From contig JAFEKR010000023.1 in assembly GCA_019022495.1 (NCBI GenBank), positions 496,001 to 560,000 on the forward strand: a stretch of 64,000 nt of DNA. Reading direction: 5' to 3'. Every line of letters starts with the position of its first letter. The first letter of the stretch is position 1. The stretch is from Epichloe hybrida (taxonomy: Eukaryota > Ascomycota > Sordariomycetes > Hypocreales > Clavicipitaceae). Shown here piece after piece: positions 11,920 through 22,187 of this stretch. Under the pieces are notes generated by a model. It saw nothing but the letters and a program-made list of their open reading frames with translations. It had not been told where the DNA came from and did no database searches. Made by a program: the position numbers and the translations under genes.

Positions 11920-13317
11920 TCATTCCAGCAACCTAGCGTCCAGTACCGTCCTAATGAGAGCGCGATTCCCCAACGACGCAATCTTTTGCCCAACAATTGG
12001 TCCAATAAACTCATTCAGCTCAGACGATTCCCTCCCCGCCGACTCCCCATTCACTCCATTTGAAACATTCAGTCCGGCATTCTGGCCCAACGAAGCCACG
12101 GCCTGTACTAATCCCTGTACGAGCATCTCGTACTCGATACTGCCTTCCGACTTCTCTTTCAAGGGCTGCAGGATAGCCGAGTCAAACGTCTTGAGGTTAC
12201 GCAGGACGAGCACACGAATGGCCTCGGGCCCGCCGGCTTCCAGCAGGCCGAAGATGGCTCCGTACAGCACCGCGGGCGGTTTGGTAGGATCGAGAAAGTA
12301 CTTCAGACACGTTCGCGTGAGCTTTGGTCGCAGTAGGGTGTTCGACGCCGAGTATTTCCGTGCCATTCTGCCGACCAGCGACGCGGCTAGTTGCCTCAGC
12401 TCGTACTGGTCCCTCATGGCGTCCACGCCATCGTCTGCACCAAGATTGCGCGCCATGAGGCACGTCAGGGCTGGCGCGGACAAGGAACTGGCGTATGGAT
12501 CCAGGAAGAGGCTCTTGTTTTCGACGAGCGCATTCGTCAGCTCCATCATCTGCTTGAGGGTAAACGTATCGTCGAGGTGGTGCGTGACGCGGTCCATGAT
12601 GAAGTTGATAAAGTAGGGCACCAGCTGGTGCAGGCCTGGGTCGTCGCGCACCGAACCCAGCGCTGCTTGGCGCAGTCTCACGACCTCTTCGTCGGGGTTG
12701 TCGTCCAGGACGGCGGCTTGGATCTTGTCAAAGTACAGAATGAGCTCTTTGCTGACAATGTGTTTGACCGAGGGCTTGACGGCGACGTTGTCGTTGCCGG
12801 CGAGCGCCGCGAGCGCAGGGTTGGCGCCAGGACCCTTGGGCAGAAGCTCCTGGGACCGGGACTCGGCGCTGGTAGGATTCTGCGGAATGGACGGCTGGAC
12901 GCCCTCGATGGCGAGCCAGTGTGCCGTGAAGTTCATGTCGCGGGGCACCTTGGGCAGCGGCGCATTGATGAGCTTTTCAAAGTCGACTTCCTCGTCTTCA
13001 AGGTAGAACAGAGGCTGGCCAGGGCCGAGGCTGGCCTCGCCGTAGCGCAGCGGCCGGGTCGAGTCGTAGCCGTAGAGGGGCTCGACGTCGAGGACTTTGA
13101 GGGCGAGGGAGACGTCGTTGACGGTGAGGGTGGTGCGGCGGGCGGCGCGCATGAGGCGGAGCCCTTCGATGATGACTTGGCCGATTCGGTACTCTACATC
13201 TTGAGTGAGGGCTTTGAGGGCCTCGTCGTTGAGAGAGTTGATGCCGACGGATTCGGCCACGTCTTTAACATTGTCTGAGTTCCAGAGGAGCTTTGGCTTG
13301 GGGGCTTCGGCCGCCAT
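11920..13317 (-). CDS. taf6: TAF6, histone-fold subunit of TFIID and SAGA
   Basis: General transcription factor subunit; its H4-like histone fold pairs with TAF9. Single exon, 465 residues, starting [19 protein letters not shown] at 13317 in context GCCATGG on the coding strand. The open frame continues upstream to 13557, but that extension lacks homology-like features and the start context is strong here. Histone fold at about 10-75 ([18 protein letters not shown] ... [23 protein letters not shown]). The C-terminal TAF6C/HEAT-repeat domain covers roughly 190-430, including [12 protein letters not shown] and [16 protein letters not shown]. It is divergent from the MFS gene on the right. The identification is secure. 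Confidence 0.96.
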   Translation of the reverse strand: MAAEAPKPKLLWNSDNVKDVAESVGINSLNDEALKALTQDVEYRIGQVIIEGLRLMRAARRTTLTVNDVSLALKVLDVEPLYGYDSTRPLRYGEASLGPGQPLFYLEDEEVDFEKLINAPLPKVPRDMNFTAHWLAIEGVQPSIPQNPTSAESRSQELLPKGPGANPALAALAGNDNVAVKPSVKHIVSKELILYFDKIQAAVLDDNPDEEVVRLRQAALGSVRDDPGLHQLVPYFINFIMDRVTHHLDDTFTLKQMMELTNALVENKSLFLDPYASSLSAPALTCLMARNLGADDGVDAMRDQYELRQLAASLVGRMARKYSASNTLLRPKLTRTCLKYFLDPTKPPAVLYGAIFGLLEAGGPEAIRVLVLRNLKTFDSAILQPLKEKSEGSIEYEMLVQGLVQAVASLGQNAGLNVSNGVNGESAGRESSELNEFIGPIVGQKIASLGNRALIRTVLDARLLE

Positions 13318-14005
13318 GGTTCGAGAGGTTGGTGACGAGGTTTGATGGAAGGTTGCGAGGTTGTGATGAGAGTTGGTTTGGCACTGGGTGGTCGCAGGTG
13401 GTCGCAGGTGGCCTGGACCCACTCTGAAGCTTCTGATTCGGTCACGCTTGCATCCCTTGCATCCCTCATTGCCGATAATAAAGATCCTTAATAATAATTC
13501 TTTGCATGACTTTATCGCGACCTCGGGCGTCAATTCTTGCAGCAAATATGCATACAATTCTGACCCAAGACGGCCAAACGAAGGAAGTCTGTGTCTTTAT
13601 CAACAACTTTCGGTCCTGAACGAACTTGATCGCATCTTCAAATGAGTGAGCTACGTCGTCTACCAGACCTGCCTTGTTGGCCTCCCGGCCTGTTGTATAT
13701 GTATCTGTTCGATTCGAGGACAAATCACGGCAACAAACGGGTCGCGCGGGGGGGGGGGGGCACCGAAATCGAGCTCGTCGATGCAGATCCAGCCGATCCA
13801 GCCCTTTCCGTCGGGACCGAGGCGGTAGTCATGTGTGACGTCACTCAACCTGCCGAACCTGATTTGGTCACTCACCGAGGAGATCAGGCCACTGCAGACA
13901 TGTACCAATCAGAATCCGTCTTCATCAAACGGCCAACTTGGGACTTCGGCGTGCCTTTTGACCGTCCGCCGCTGCTTCTCCCAATATTGTTATTTGACAT
14001 GCAAC
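13318..14005. promoter_or_regulatory. Divergent promoter region TAF6 / MFS transporter
   Basis: 688 bp between divergent genes. It has a 13-G homopolymer at 13748-13760 and a TGACGTCA palindrome near 13836 (gtgtgacgtcactc), a perfect CRE site for ATF/CREB-type bZIP factors. No gene is supported, though frames are open by chance. Confidence 0.5.
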
Positions 14006-15756
14006 ATGGCGTCCCAAGATGAACGACGGCCCCTCCTCGTCCCACGCGAAGAGGACGAATATGACGACCGAGATGAATATCAGCAACTACCTCAAGACAA
14101 CTTCGCAACGGCGGATCGAGTCACCGTCTTCGTCTTGCTAACCCTCATTGTCATCACCCAGACGATTGGGACGTCGCTTCACAAAGGCGCCATATATTTC
14201 GTCGAGTATGACATCAACAGCCGCAACCACCAGCCCAATTCCACCGCTACGTTTCCCTGGCTATGTGAGTCGGACAAGGCGAATGCTGAATTCTCCACGA
14301 TTGAGCATTGGAAGGGCCACCTGAGCCTACTCGTTGCTCTATTGACAGCGGTGCCCTATGGACTTGCTGCCGATAGGTTCAGTCGTAGAAATTTACTGGC
14401 TCTGTGCACTGGGGGCATCTTGATTTCCATGGCAGGAGAGATTATTGTTTGTCAGTACATTTTCCTCCCTCAATCTGCAGTTACTTTTCCCCTTGTGAAC
14501 GGGAATCAAGATCCTCATGCCCCTCACGAGCTAACTAATGTATAAATTTTTGACAGGCTTATTTCCAAAATTCTTCTCCCTGCGACTCGTTTGGCTGGCC
14601 ACCTTATTCACCTTCATTGGCGGTGGACCACTCATTTTTTCCGCTCTGGTGTTCGTCATCGCAAGTGATGTTTCGAGCCATGCTCAAAGGTAAGCGGCAA
14701 TTAGCATGATTTCATTTCGACTCTTGACTACTTTGACGCTCACACCAGGAACAGAGTTACCGTCTTTTTCTTCATTGACGCCCTCACAACCATTGCGACC
14801 TCCTTCAGCCAGCCACTTTACATGGGCCCAACACACAACAACCCGTGGCTTGCCATCTACATCGGTCTCGCGACGACTTGTGTCTGTACTATCCTTGTAC
14901 TCTTCCTCCCGGCAACCCGAGACGTTGCCAGCCTCACAAGACTAGCTCGCTGTGAGGATGCTCACATAGACGACTCTGATAACCTCGTCTCCAGGCTATA
15001 CTCCTATGGCAAGAGCGCAGCAAGACGGCTAGTATCAATTAGTCGTATGGTTACAGTCAATAATAAACGCCTTGGATTGCTCTTGTTGGGAGCCTTCCCG
15101 TTTTACATGTCATACAACTCGCCTATTACCATGTTCTACTGGACCAGACGCCTGCACTGGTCTATGTCTGATGTATGTGACTTCGCGTCCAATGCAACCA
15201 CCAGTTTAACCCCTTTTCTCTTACTAACGCACCAACTTAGGCCGGTCTCGTCAGTATCGTCAAGCTATGGTCAAACCTGGTCGTCGTAGCACTCGTTCTT
15301 CCCATCACGTCGCAAATTCTCACCAGACTCCACTACAACCCTTTACAAAGGGATCTATGGCTCGCGCGAGGAATCGTCCTGGCCGTGGTAGCGGGCTTGG
15401 TGATCACGGGGTTCTCCAACGGAAGAGCCATGGTCATCATTGGTACGGTACTACTATCGCCCGATTCCGCATTCATTCCCGTGGCGAGGAGTCTGCTTGT
15501 ACTTTTCAACAGCGAGCAGCACACTGGTGTGCTTTTCAATTTAGTTGTAGTTATGCAGAGTCTCTCGCTCTTGATAGGATTGCCCTTTTTGGAGTGGTTG
15601 TTCAAGATAGGGTCACACTGGGGAGCCGCGTGGTACAGCTTACCTTTCATTGTTCTGGCAGTGCTCACGGCTCTTGCCGGTGGGAGTGTTGCGAATCTCC
15701 GGACTCGAGAGCTTGAAGCAGAGGATCAGCAGAGAAATGAGCAGGACGTTGCGTAA
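14006..15756 (+). CDS. Major facilitator superfamily transporter, 12 predicted TM
   Basis: Integral membrane transporter, substrate unknown. Four exons: 14006-14450, 14557-14689, 14749-15172 and 15241-15756, 505 residues, phase kept at every junction; the first intron has a clear CTAAC branch site. An acidic cytosolic N-terminus (REEDEYDDRDEYQQ, about 14-30) is followed by TM1. An extracellular loop of about 45 residues lies between TM1 and TM2. The MFS loop motif is seen as YGLAADRFSRR. The second half contains FPFYMSYNSPITMFYW and a hydrophobic helix pair near the end. A large TM1-TM2 loop resembles SLC46/PCFT-like and related fungal MFS proteins, but this is uncertain. It shares a promoter region with TAF6 and has no obvious pathway partner. 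Confidence 0.88.
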
Positions 15757-16223
15757 GGTGTATTTGACGACGGCGTGCACGACATTGAGTAGGAAGGTAT
15801 GTAGCCAAGTTATCCGAGAAGGCAACCAGTACATGTAGAATGCATCTTGATGGCGTTGGATGGTATTGAGGACGGAAGATTAATAGGCCCATTGACTAGG
15901 GCATTACAATGTTAATATAAGATCTCGGTGGTGATTTTCTTGTAAGCACAGCTGTTGCGAGATTCAGATCGAGTATCGAAGCGAAGTGGTCTGAGTCGTT
16001 GCACGAGCTTTTCATATGGACAGGTACAGAGTGCTAGTACGGATGCTTGAATATTTGACTCGGCAGAATGTGTCAAACTTTGAGCTAATTAGACTTGGCG
16101 ATAGTGGTGTCTCCCAACAAAATATTTTCAAGGTCAACCAAAAAAAACTTATCTACTCATAGCACTATCAGAGGGTCCATGGATAGATAAATAGGCAATG
16201 GCACTCAAAGCCAAAAAGAATGT
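15757..16223. other. Intergenic region
   Basis: 3' flank of the MFS gene. It ends in the short A run on the plus strand that serves the minus-strand tRNA as a termination signal. No gene seen. Confidence 0.5.
16213..16217 (-). terminator. RNA polymerase III terminator of the tRNA
   Basis: Five A on the plus strand, so TTTTT on the coding strand, 6 bp past the 3' end of the tRNA. This is the usual Pol III stop. Confidence 0.8.
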
Positions 16224-16294
16224 GCGGCCATCGGGAGTCGAACCCGAGTCGGCTGAATGGAAATCAGCCATGCTAACCGTTACACCATGGCCGC
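16224..16294 (-). tRNA. trnG-UCC: tRNA-Gly, anticodon UCC, no intron
   Basis: The 71-nt minus-strand sequence folds as a full cloverleaf. The acceptor stem GCGGCCA pairs perfectly with TGGCCGC. The D arm has an 8-nt loop AACGGTTA. The anticodon stem GCTGA/TCAGC encloses loop TTTCCAT, which places TCC at positions 34-36. The T arm is TCGGG-TTCGACT-CCCGA with the B-box core GGTTCGA. Anticodon UCC reads GGA glycine codons. CCA is not encoded, as expected for a nuclear gene. Confidence 0.95.
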
Positions 16295-16946
16295 TGATTC
16301 ATGTGAGACGGGGTGATATTTGCTATCATGTTCTCTTTGCAATCAGATAGCCGGTGGATTAGTTCATCTACATACACCCTCTTTGTATGTCATGCGGGGT
16401 CGGATTCGTTGAAGCTTGACTCCTTTGCTAAAGCCTCATGGATATAAAGAAAGAGGGAGGATGCTCAATTTTCCAAAACGCAGTGATTTAGTTTGAATCA
16501 TGTGAAGCTAGGTTTGTTCGATGAGCGCATCTCAAGAAGTCCTGTTGGTCTGATCGTATTTGCCCTTGTTTCACATAACACCATTCTCATTCTGACGTCA
16601 ATGCCGCGGTGGGAGCTTCCAAAGCGGGGTCATGACAGAGATCCATCCCCATCCGCTTGGTAATAATGTAATAATGCTGCGTACAGAATGAAGAATGGTA
16701 GGCCCCGTCGAGCTAGACGCCGGCGAATTCAAATGAGACTAGTGAGAAAGAGGAGAATGCACCGTTCCCTGGGTATTTGGTTTGAAAACAGGGTATAAAG
16801 GGGACGAACATCTACTCGGGTAGCCACATCATCCCGGATTCACTAAAGACTTACCCCTACCTCGCACCTTGCAACACACCACAATCAACTTGCTCTAACT
16901 TGCCATACACGTTCTGTCCCAAAGTAGTCGGCGTCTGTTTCTCACA
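16295..16946. promoter_or_regulatory. Upstream region of the DJ-1/PfpI gene
   Basis: 650 bp with no gene. A TATA box candidate TATAAA lies at 16794-16799, 148 bp before the start codon, followed by a CT/CA-rich leader (16850-16945) typical of well-expressed fungal genes. Confidence 0.5.
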
Positions 16947-17739
16947 ATGGCCAAGAAGGTTCTCGTCGTTCTCACCTCCGCTGACAAGATTGTCAAGCTG
17001 GACAAGCCCACCGGTTGGTACTTGGTAAGGCGCCACATATTCTCGACTCCTCCATCCCTCGGGGTGCCACGTCGTTTCCAGGCACATGATAGCAGCAGAA
17101 AGCAGCATAATCTGACCACTCCCTTGGCAACAGCCCGAGCTTGCCCACCCTTACGATGTTCTTGCCCCCAAGGCCGAAATCGTCGTCGCCTCTCCCAAGG
17201 GCGGTGTCGCGCCCCTCGACCCCAGCTCCGTCGAGATGTTCAAATCGGACGAATCCTCCGTCGACTTCCTCAAGAACAAGAAGCATGTCTGGGAAAACAC
17301 CAGGCCCCTGAAGGAGTTCATCGGTCGATCGGGCGAGTTCGACGCCATTTTCTACCCCGGTGGCCACGGTCCCATGTTTGACCTCGTCGACGATGCCGAC
17401 TCCATCAAGCTCATTGAGGAGTTCTACAATGCTGGCAAGCCCGTGGCTGCCGTGTGCCACGGCCCCATTGTCTTCCGTGACGTCAAGATTAAGGGTGCGC
17501 CTCTTGTCAAGGGCAAGAACGTCACTGGGTTCACGAACGTCGAGGAGGATCAGGTCCAGCTTAGTGCTGCGATGCCCTTCCTGTTGGAGGATGAGCTGAA
17601 GAGGGTCGGGGCTAGCTTCCAGGCTGCTGACGAGCCGTGGGGAGAGAAGGTGGTGGTGGATGGTTTGCTCATTTCTGGCCAGAACCCTGCTTCTGCCAAG
17701 GGTGTAGGTGAGGCTATTCTGAAGGCTATTGGTGCTTGA
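16947..17739 (+). CDS. DJ-1/PfpI family protein (Hsp31-like, probable glyoxalase III / chaperone)
   Basis: Hsp31-type members of this superfamily convert methylglyoxal to lactate without a cofactor and act in stress protection. Two exons: 16947-17024 and 17134-17739, 227 residues, close to yeast Hsp31. The N-terminal strand KKVLVVLTSADKI is followed by a Glu at the active-site position (PELAHPY, E28). The nucleophile elbow is AVCHGP with C134 and H135. The oxyanion motif GGHGPMFDL is at 102-110. The leader is CT/CA-rich with a TATA box, suggesting good expression. Assignment to the superfamily is secure; the precise activity (glyoxalase III, deglycase or chaperone) is not decided by sequence. 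Confidence 0.92.
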
Positions 17740-18216
17740 ATCGGGAGAGTGAGATGAGACAAAGGGGGGGTAAAATAACTGAGGTGATTTTGTGTCGATT
17801 CCGCCTGAAGAACGACCGGATGCAAGTATATGAGAGTGCAAAGCCCAAGACAAACGAACCGTCTTCATCAGAATCGGGGTCCCTGATATCTTGAGACTTG
17901 GCGTGACCAACCCACCCATCTTCATGTGTCCGTCCCTGCCAAGCACAGTCGACAGGGTCTCGCGATGCAATTTTCGTTGGTAAGAATGCCAGCATGATTG
18001 GTCAGTAGAGTAGACGATAACGTGTTGCCGTCAGATCGACCCACTTGAGTCGTCGTTACAGTGGGGCGTACATGTACCCGGTGGCTACACAAATCGACGC
18101 TCTCAAGAGCCGAGACAACAAGCTTAACCATTTGTTCGAGGGGCACAAACAGCAACGCATATTACAGATGCTCCGCAGGCTCACTCGCAACGCATACTGT
18201 TCCAGGCCGCTGAAAC
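17740..18216. other. Intergenic region
   Basis: 477 bp between the DJ-1 gene and a Zn2Cys6 gene transcribed the same way. No gene or clear motif was recognised. Confidence 0.5.
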
Positions 18217-20315
18217 ATGCCTCTGATCGGGAAGGCCAGAGCCTCCAAAGCCTGTCTTCAATGCCGCAAGAACAAGACCAGGTGCTACGCATCGGGCGAG
18301 TCGAATGGCGTTTGCTTGCGATGCGCAACTCTGTCGTTGGCATGCTCGCTCAAGACTGAGGGATCCCGAAAGCACACTCCAGCTGTCAATCAGAACGACC
18401 ACGGCTCGGGGAGTAGAGGTGTTGTTCTCCCAGACTCGACCCAACAACACGCGAGCGTGGACACCAGGTGAGTTTGCCTTCTTTTACACAACATCGGAAT
18501 CCTTCCTTCTTGCTTGCGGACATTCGATATGTTGGCCATGTCTACATCTTCTCACACGCGAAACCTAGACTCGATAGACTGGAAGGACTTATGGAACGGC
18601 TGGTGAATCGACTTGAAACGACTATTGACAGCTCGGCCTCCGGCACCAAGCACCAGCCGCCTCGGCAAATAGATGATGGTTCGGATATGACTTCGTTTTC
18701 ACGACGTCGGGACAGTCACCCTGCGCCAGTGTTCCTCATACGAGATGCTTGTGCCCATGCCGGAGTCTCGCCACCCGGGAACGTTGACTCCGGCTTGTCA
18801 CGGCCGCCAGATGCCATCTCAATGGGAATCGTGTCACTGGGGACCGCCCATACCTTGCTCAAGATGTGTGTTGCCTGCACCCCGACTGTCATGTTGGAAT
18901 ATCAGCACGCAAAAGGCTAAAACCACGCCCAGATTTCGCACACATTACGGACGATGGGTGAAATTCTCCGAGGACCTGTCCACAGAAGCACTACTTCTGC
19001 AAGTTCGTCGGTCACCTCTCCTCGTTTGCAGCATCTTCTTGATTGCGGTGAGGCACACGACCGAGCAGCTCGCCGACAAGCTCGCGCCCCGTTTATTTGA
19101 CGAGGCAAAGAGCCTTCTCAGTTCTGCTCTACTCATAGTCCCGCAGCCCATCGAGTTCTACCAAGCAGCCATCATTCTCGGCCTGTGGTCGACAACCATC
19201 GGCCAAGTACCGCTGAGCATCGATAACTGGATGCTGACCGGTTACGCACTTCAGCAAGCTCTGGCTAGCCCGTTCTTCATAGAAGCCTTTCGTTGCGGCC
19301 CTTCAGTGCCCGTCACCAAGGCACACCGCGACGCATGGTGTCTCTGGAATCACCTCGCCATGGCACATCTACAGTACGTCATTCAGTGTCCGGACACCAT
19401 CCCAACGAAAGTGTTGACTATTCTGCAGAGCTTGTGTTGGTATGCACAGGCAGGCCATGCTGAACCAGTCACAGATCGATCGTTGCCTTCGATTCGTAGA
19501 AGAAGATGAAGTTGGCAACTACGAAACGAGGATGGTCGCTGAAGTCCAGCTGCACTGGATTATCTATCAGAAGTGCTGTGCGCAAGACGTCGACTTCCCA
19601 GAGACGAGCAGAGCTCTGCAGGCGTGGCAGCGGAAGTGGAACAGTCTATTTAGTGAGTCCTTTGGTTCTCCTCTTTTGTTCTGGCTAATGATTGTTTCCC
19701 ATTGCCCTCCGGATGTATCCAACTCTAATCGTATTGGAAGACCAACCTCGCTCTCAATTTCTATACATGGGCCTTCATTTTGCACACCTCTTTTCCTACT
19801 ACCAATCCCTCAAATCGCTCCAAACGATGATGGATAGGACGATTCTATCAGAAATGATTCGCCTCTCCAAAACCATGATTCATCTCGCCATTGATACAGC
19901 TGACGAGCACACCCGCCACCTCACAGACCACATCTACCACGTTGTCACCTTTTCCGCACTCACGTTATGCCAACTTCTACACAACTATGCATCAGAGCTT
20001 GAAGCGATAGATTACGATATCTATGCGCTTGATTCCCTCATCTACACGCTCATCAACTGGTTCCACTCGATTGGACTACGGTGCCATGCTGCCCATTTAC
20101 TGGGGCATATTGTCTCAGTACAATTCCAGAAACTGCGGCCGGGGTTTCGACCTGCTGAATCATCTTTGCCATGTGACATGATTGGACCAGAGGAAGATTT
20201 GCCTATTTTTGAGGAAACAAGTCACCCGAACATTGGTTTTACGTATCCGAACATGATGGGGTTGGACCTCTTTGCTATAAGTGATGATACGATGCCTTGG
20301 CCCCAATATGTCTAG
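18217..20315 (+). CDS. Zn2Cys6 transcription factor, five exons
   Basis: Fungal binuclear zinc cluster regulator, 595 residues. Exons: 18217-18467, 18569-18865, 18933-19373, 19429-19652 and 19741-20315. Apparent frame changes between the open frames are resolved by introns of 67, 55 and 88 bp with correct phase; the 67-bp intron uses GTGTGT with a CTAAAAC branch. The zinc cluster is C13-X2-C16-X6-C23-X9-C33-X2-C36-X6-C43. A predicted coiled coil (RLEGLMERLVNRLETT) follows exon 1. The middle region carries the conserved block HYGRWVKF, then LLVCSIFLIAVRHT and NQSQIDRCL, typical of a group of PriB-like fungal regulators. Convergent with the arylsulfotransferase gene. Its targets might include the accessory genes to the right (inference only). 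Confidence 0.88.
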
Positions 20316-20375
20316 CTTAAACACCCCAAAAAAAAAAAAAACCATGAGGAACTTCTCTCCCAGAGGTATCTATGA

Positions 20376-21542
20376 TTAGCTGCCCTTTTCCAACTTGGCC
20401 TTGAGCCACGGAATCTCCCCCAGAGAATACCTATACGCCCTGAACAAGGCATTTGACTCGCCCGGGAACAGTCTGGCCGTCTCTTCGTCGGGATACACGG
20501 CAAAATGAGGATTCACAAACTCCCAGCAGATGTATCCGTCAGGCGTGACTTCAAATACGCGCCCGAATGCACTCTCACACAGCAATGTATTTCCGTTGGT
20601 CAGTCTCTGCGCGCTCCCCATGAAGGGGGTGAAGAAGCAGATGGGAGATGAGCGATCGCGATACTCCCAGACAATATTCTTGGTCGCGCGATCAACCTCG
20701 ATTGCACGCGAGTACGTCATGGACTCTCCCTTGCGGAAGGTGCCGTTGTCAAAGATGAGAATGTTGCCGTTGTCCAGTTCCGTAGCGTTGTGCTGCTGTG
20801 CAAGGGTATCAGAGCCGAGTTTCCACACGATATCACCGGTGGCCTTTTCGATGATGATGACGGCTGACACGGAGCGCATGGATGCGAGGACGTGCTTCCC
20901 GTCGCGGAGAGGCAGCACGGAGTTGATGAGCGGGTAGTGCTCGCGGGTGTAGTGAGGCTGCAGGGGAAACTCGTCGCGAGGCAGTCGCTCAGAAACGTTC
21001 CATTGCCAAACGAGGTTGCCGTCGGCGTCTACTTGGTTGATCATGTCGGCGTACGTGATGCCGTCGACTTGGGACCCGGGAACGCCGCCTCGTACCTTGG
21101 CCGAGTCCTCGGGGGAGAGGGCCTCCAGGCTTGCGTACAAGATGCTGCCGTCGCCAAAGTGGTACTGATCATGGTGGCCGAACGGGTCGGTGAACTGGCG
21201 GACGATGTTGCCGTCGGGATCGAGCTCGCTCATGACGCCGCCGCCGTATTTGTTGAAGAAGGGGAAGGGGAAGGGACCGCCATCGCTGGTCTTGTGCTCC
21301 GGCGACGGGCGTAGTGTGTTTACCGCCAGGTTTCCGTTGGGCAGGAGCCTGGCGTGTCGGCCGATTCTCCCAGGGAGCTTCCATGAATGGACTTGTTTGC
21401 CGTTGATGTCGACCAGGTGCGCCGTGTCGCTGGTCAGCGGGCAGAAGAGGGTGTAGCCGCCGAAGGACTTTTCGGGATCGACTCCGATGAGGCCGACGCC
21501 GCGTCTCTTTAGTGTATTCTGCTCCATTGAATCATGTACCAT
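20376..21542 (-). CDS. Arylsulfotransferase (ASST)-family beta-propeller protein
   Basis: Single-exon gene, 388 residues from the Met at 21542 (alternatives at 21554 and 21527). Repeated blades with Asp/Gly-rich turns (ELDPDGNIVRQF, QVDADGNLVWQW, EKATGDIVWKLG, LDNGNILIFDNG, RLTNGNTLLCE) mark the ASST/PQQ-like propeller family. Bacterial ASSTs move sulfate from one phenol to another, with a His sulfo-enzyme intermediate. This protein has conserved His residues (FGHHDQYH, QQHNATELDNG) that could serve, but the catalytic assignment is not certain. There is no signal peptide or TM segment, so it is probably cytosolic. It is separated by 645 bp from the divergent Dal5-like transporter. The family is moderately secure, the reaction is not. 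Confidence 0.8.
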   Translation of the reverse strand: MVHDSMEQNTLKRRGVGLIGVDPEKSFGGYTLFCPLTSDTAHLVDINGKQVHSWKLPGRIGRHARLLPNGNLAVNTLRPSPEHKTSDGGPFPFPFFNKYGGGVMSELDPDGNIVRQFTDPFGHHDQYHFGDGSILYASLEALSPEDSAKVRGGVPGSQVDGITYADMINQVDADGNLVWQWNVSERLPRDEFPLQPHYTREHYPLINSVLPLRDGKHVLASMRSVSAVIIIEKATGDIVWKLGSDTLAQQHNATELDNGNILIFDNGTFRKGESMTYSRAIEVDRATKNIVWEYRDRSSPICFFTPFMGSAQRLTNGNTLLCESAFGRVFEVTPDGYICWEFVNPHFAVYPDEETARLFPGESNALFRAYRYSLGEIPWLKAKLEKGS

Positions 21543-21571
21543 TCGGCATATCAAGAATAATTCTTTCTATG

Positions 21572-21606
<35 letters not shown>

Positions 21607-22187
21607 AAGAAAAAAAAAGGGACAATGCAGAGATGATGGATGCTTGCGCAATATCGCAACACTGTTGTTAGCAACGGTGTCGCCACACACCACTTTTATA
21701 CAGGATAATGTGCGTCCATCAAGAAAAAGGATTCCATCTATATCATAAACCCGTGTTATTATACTTGATGAAAAAAAGTCTATATAATAACCCGTGTTAT
21801 AATACTCGATGGAGAAGAATCGGAGATTCTGCTCATTGTGGAGTAGACCGTGCCGAAACCTCGCACAACCCCGCCAGGAAGCCGGCGGCATGCCGACGGT
21901 ATGCCGCGGGCCTCACGTCACGCCATGTCAACTTGGTTCGATTTTTCAAGCACGCCATCCCCTCGAAACATGATATCTTGACAATCCAAGCAGCAGCTTC
22001 CCATCAAGATACGGGTGGGATGGATTGACGTCGGAGTCGGCCTCGTCCCGTCCCGTCCCCAGATTGTATATAAAGTGCTGCGGACCGAAAATGTCTCTTG
22101 AGATGCGCCGCGCCGCGGACGCTGGTGCGGTTTTTCTTTCTTTTTTTTCACACCTTTCATCATCGAAAAAAAAAACCTATTATTGAC
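21543..22187. promoter_or_regulatory. Divergent promoter region with poly(A) tract, direct repeat and CRE-like site
   Basis: 645 bp. A run of about 35 A (21571-21605) lies next to the ASST start, and A-rich units follow. A 41-bp-period direct repeat with core AACCCGTGTTAT occupies roughly 21738-21815. TGACGTC at 22026-22032 is CRE-like, and TATATAAA at 22067-22074 is 115 bp upstream of the transporter start. Confidence 0.55.

Noticed and set aside
12391..13278. 295-residue plus-strand frame
   Set aside because: Antisense shadow of TAF6 with Val/Gly/Asp-rich composition typical of a reversed GC-ended gene.
13318..13557. 80-residue N-terminal extension of TAF6
   Set aside because: The frame is open, but [12 protein letters not shown] has a strong start context and begins just before the histone fold; the extension has no recognisable feature.
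18865..19741. Frameshifts in the Zn2Cys6 gene
   Set aside because: Three small introns with correct phase explain the frame changes and restore conserved blocks.
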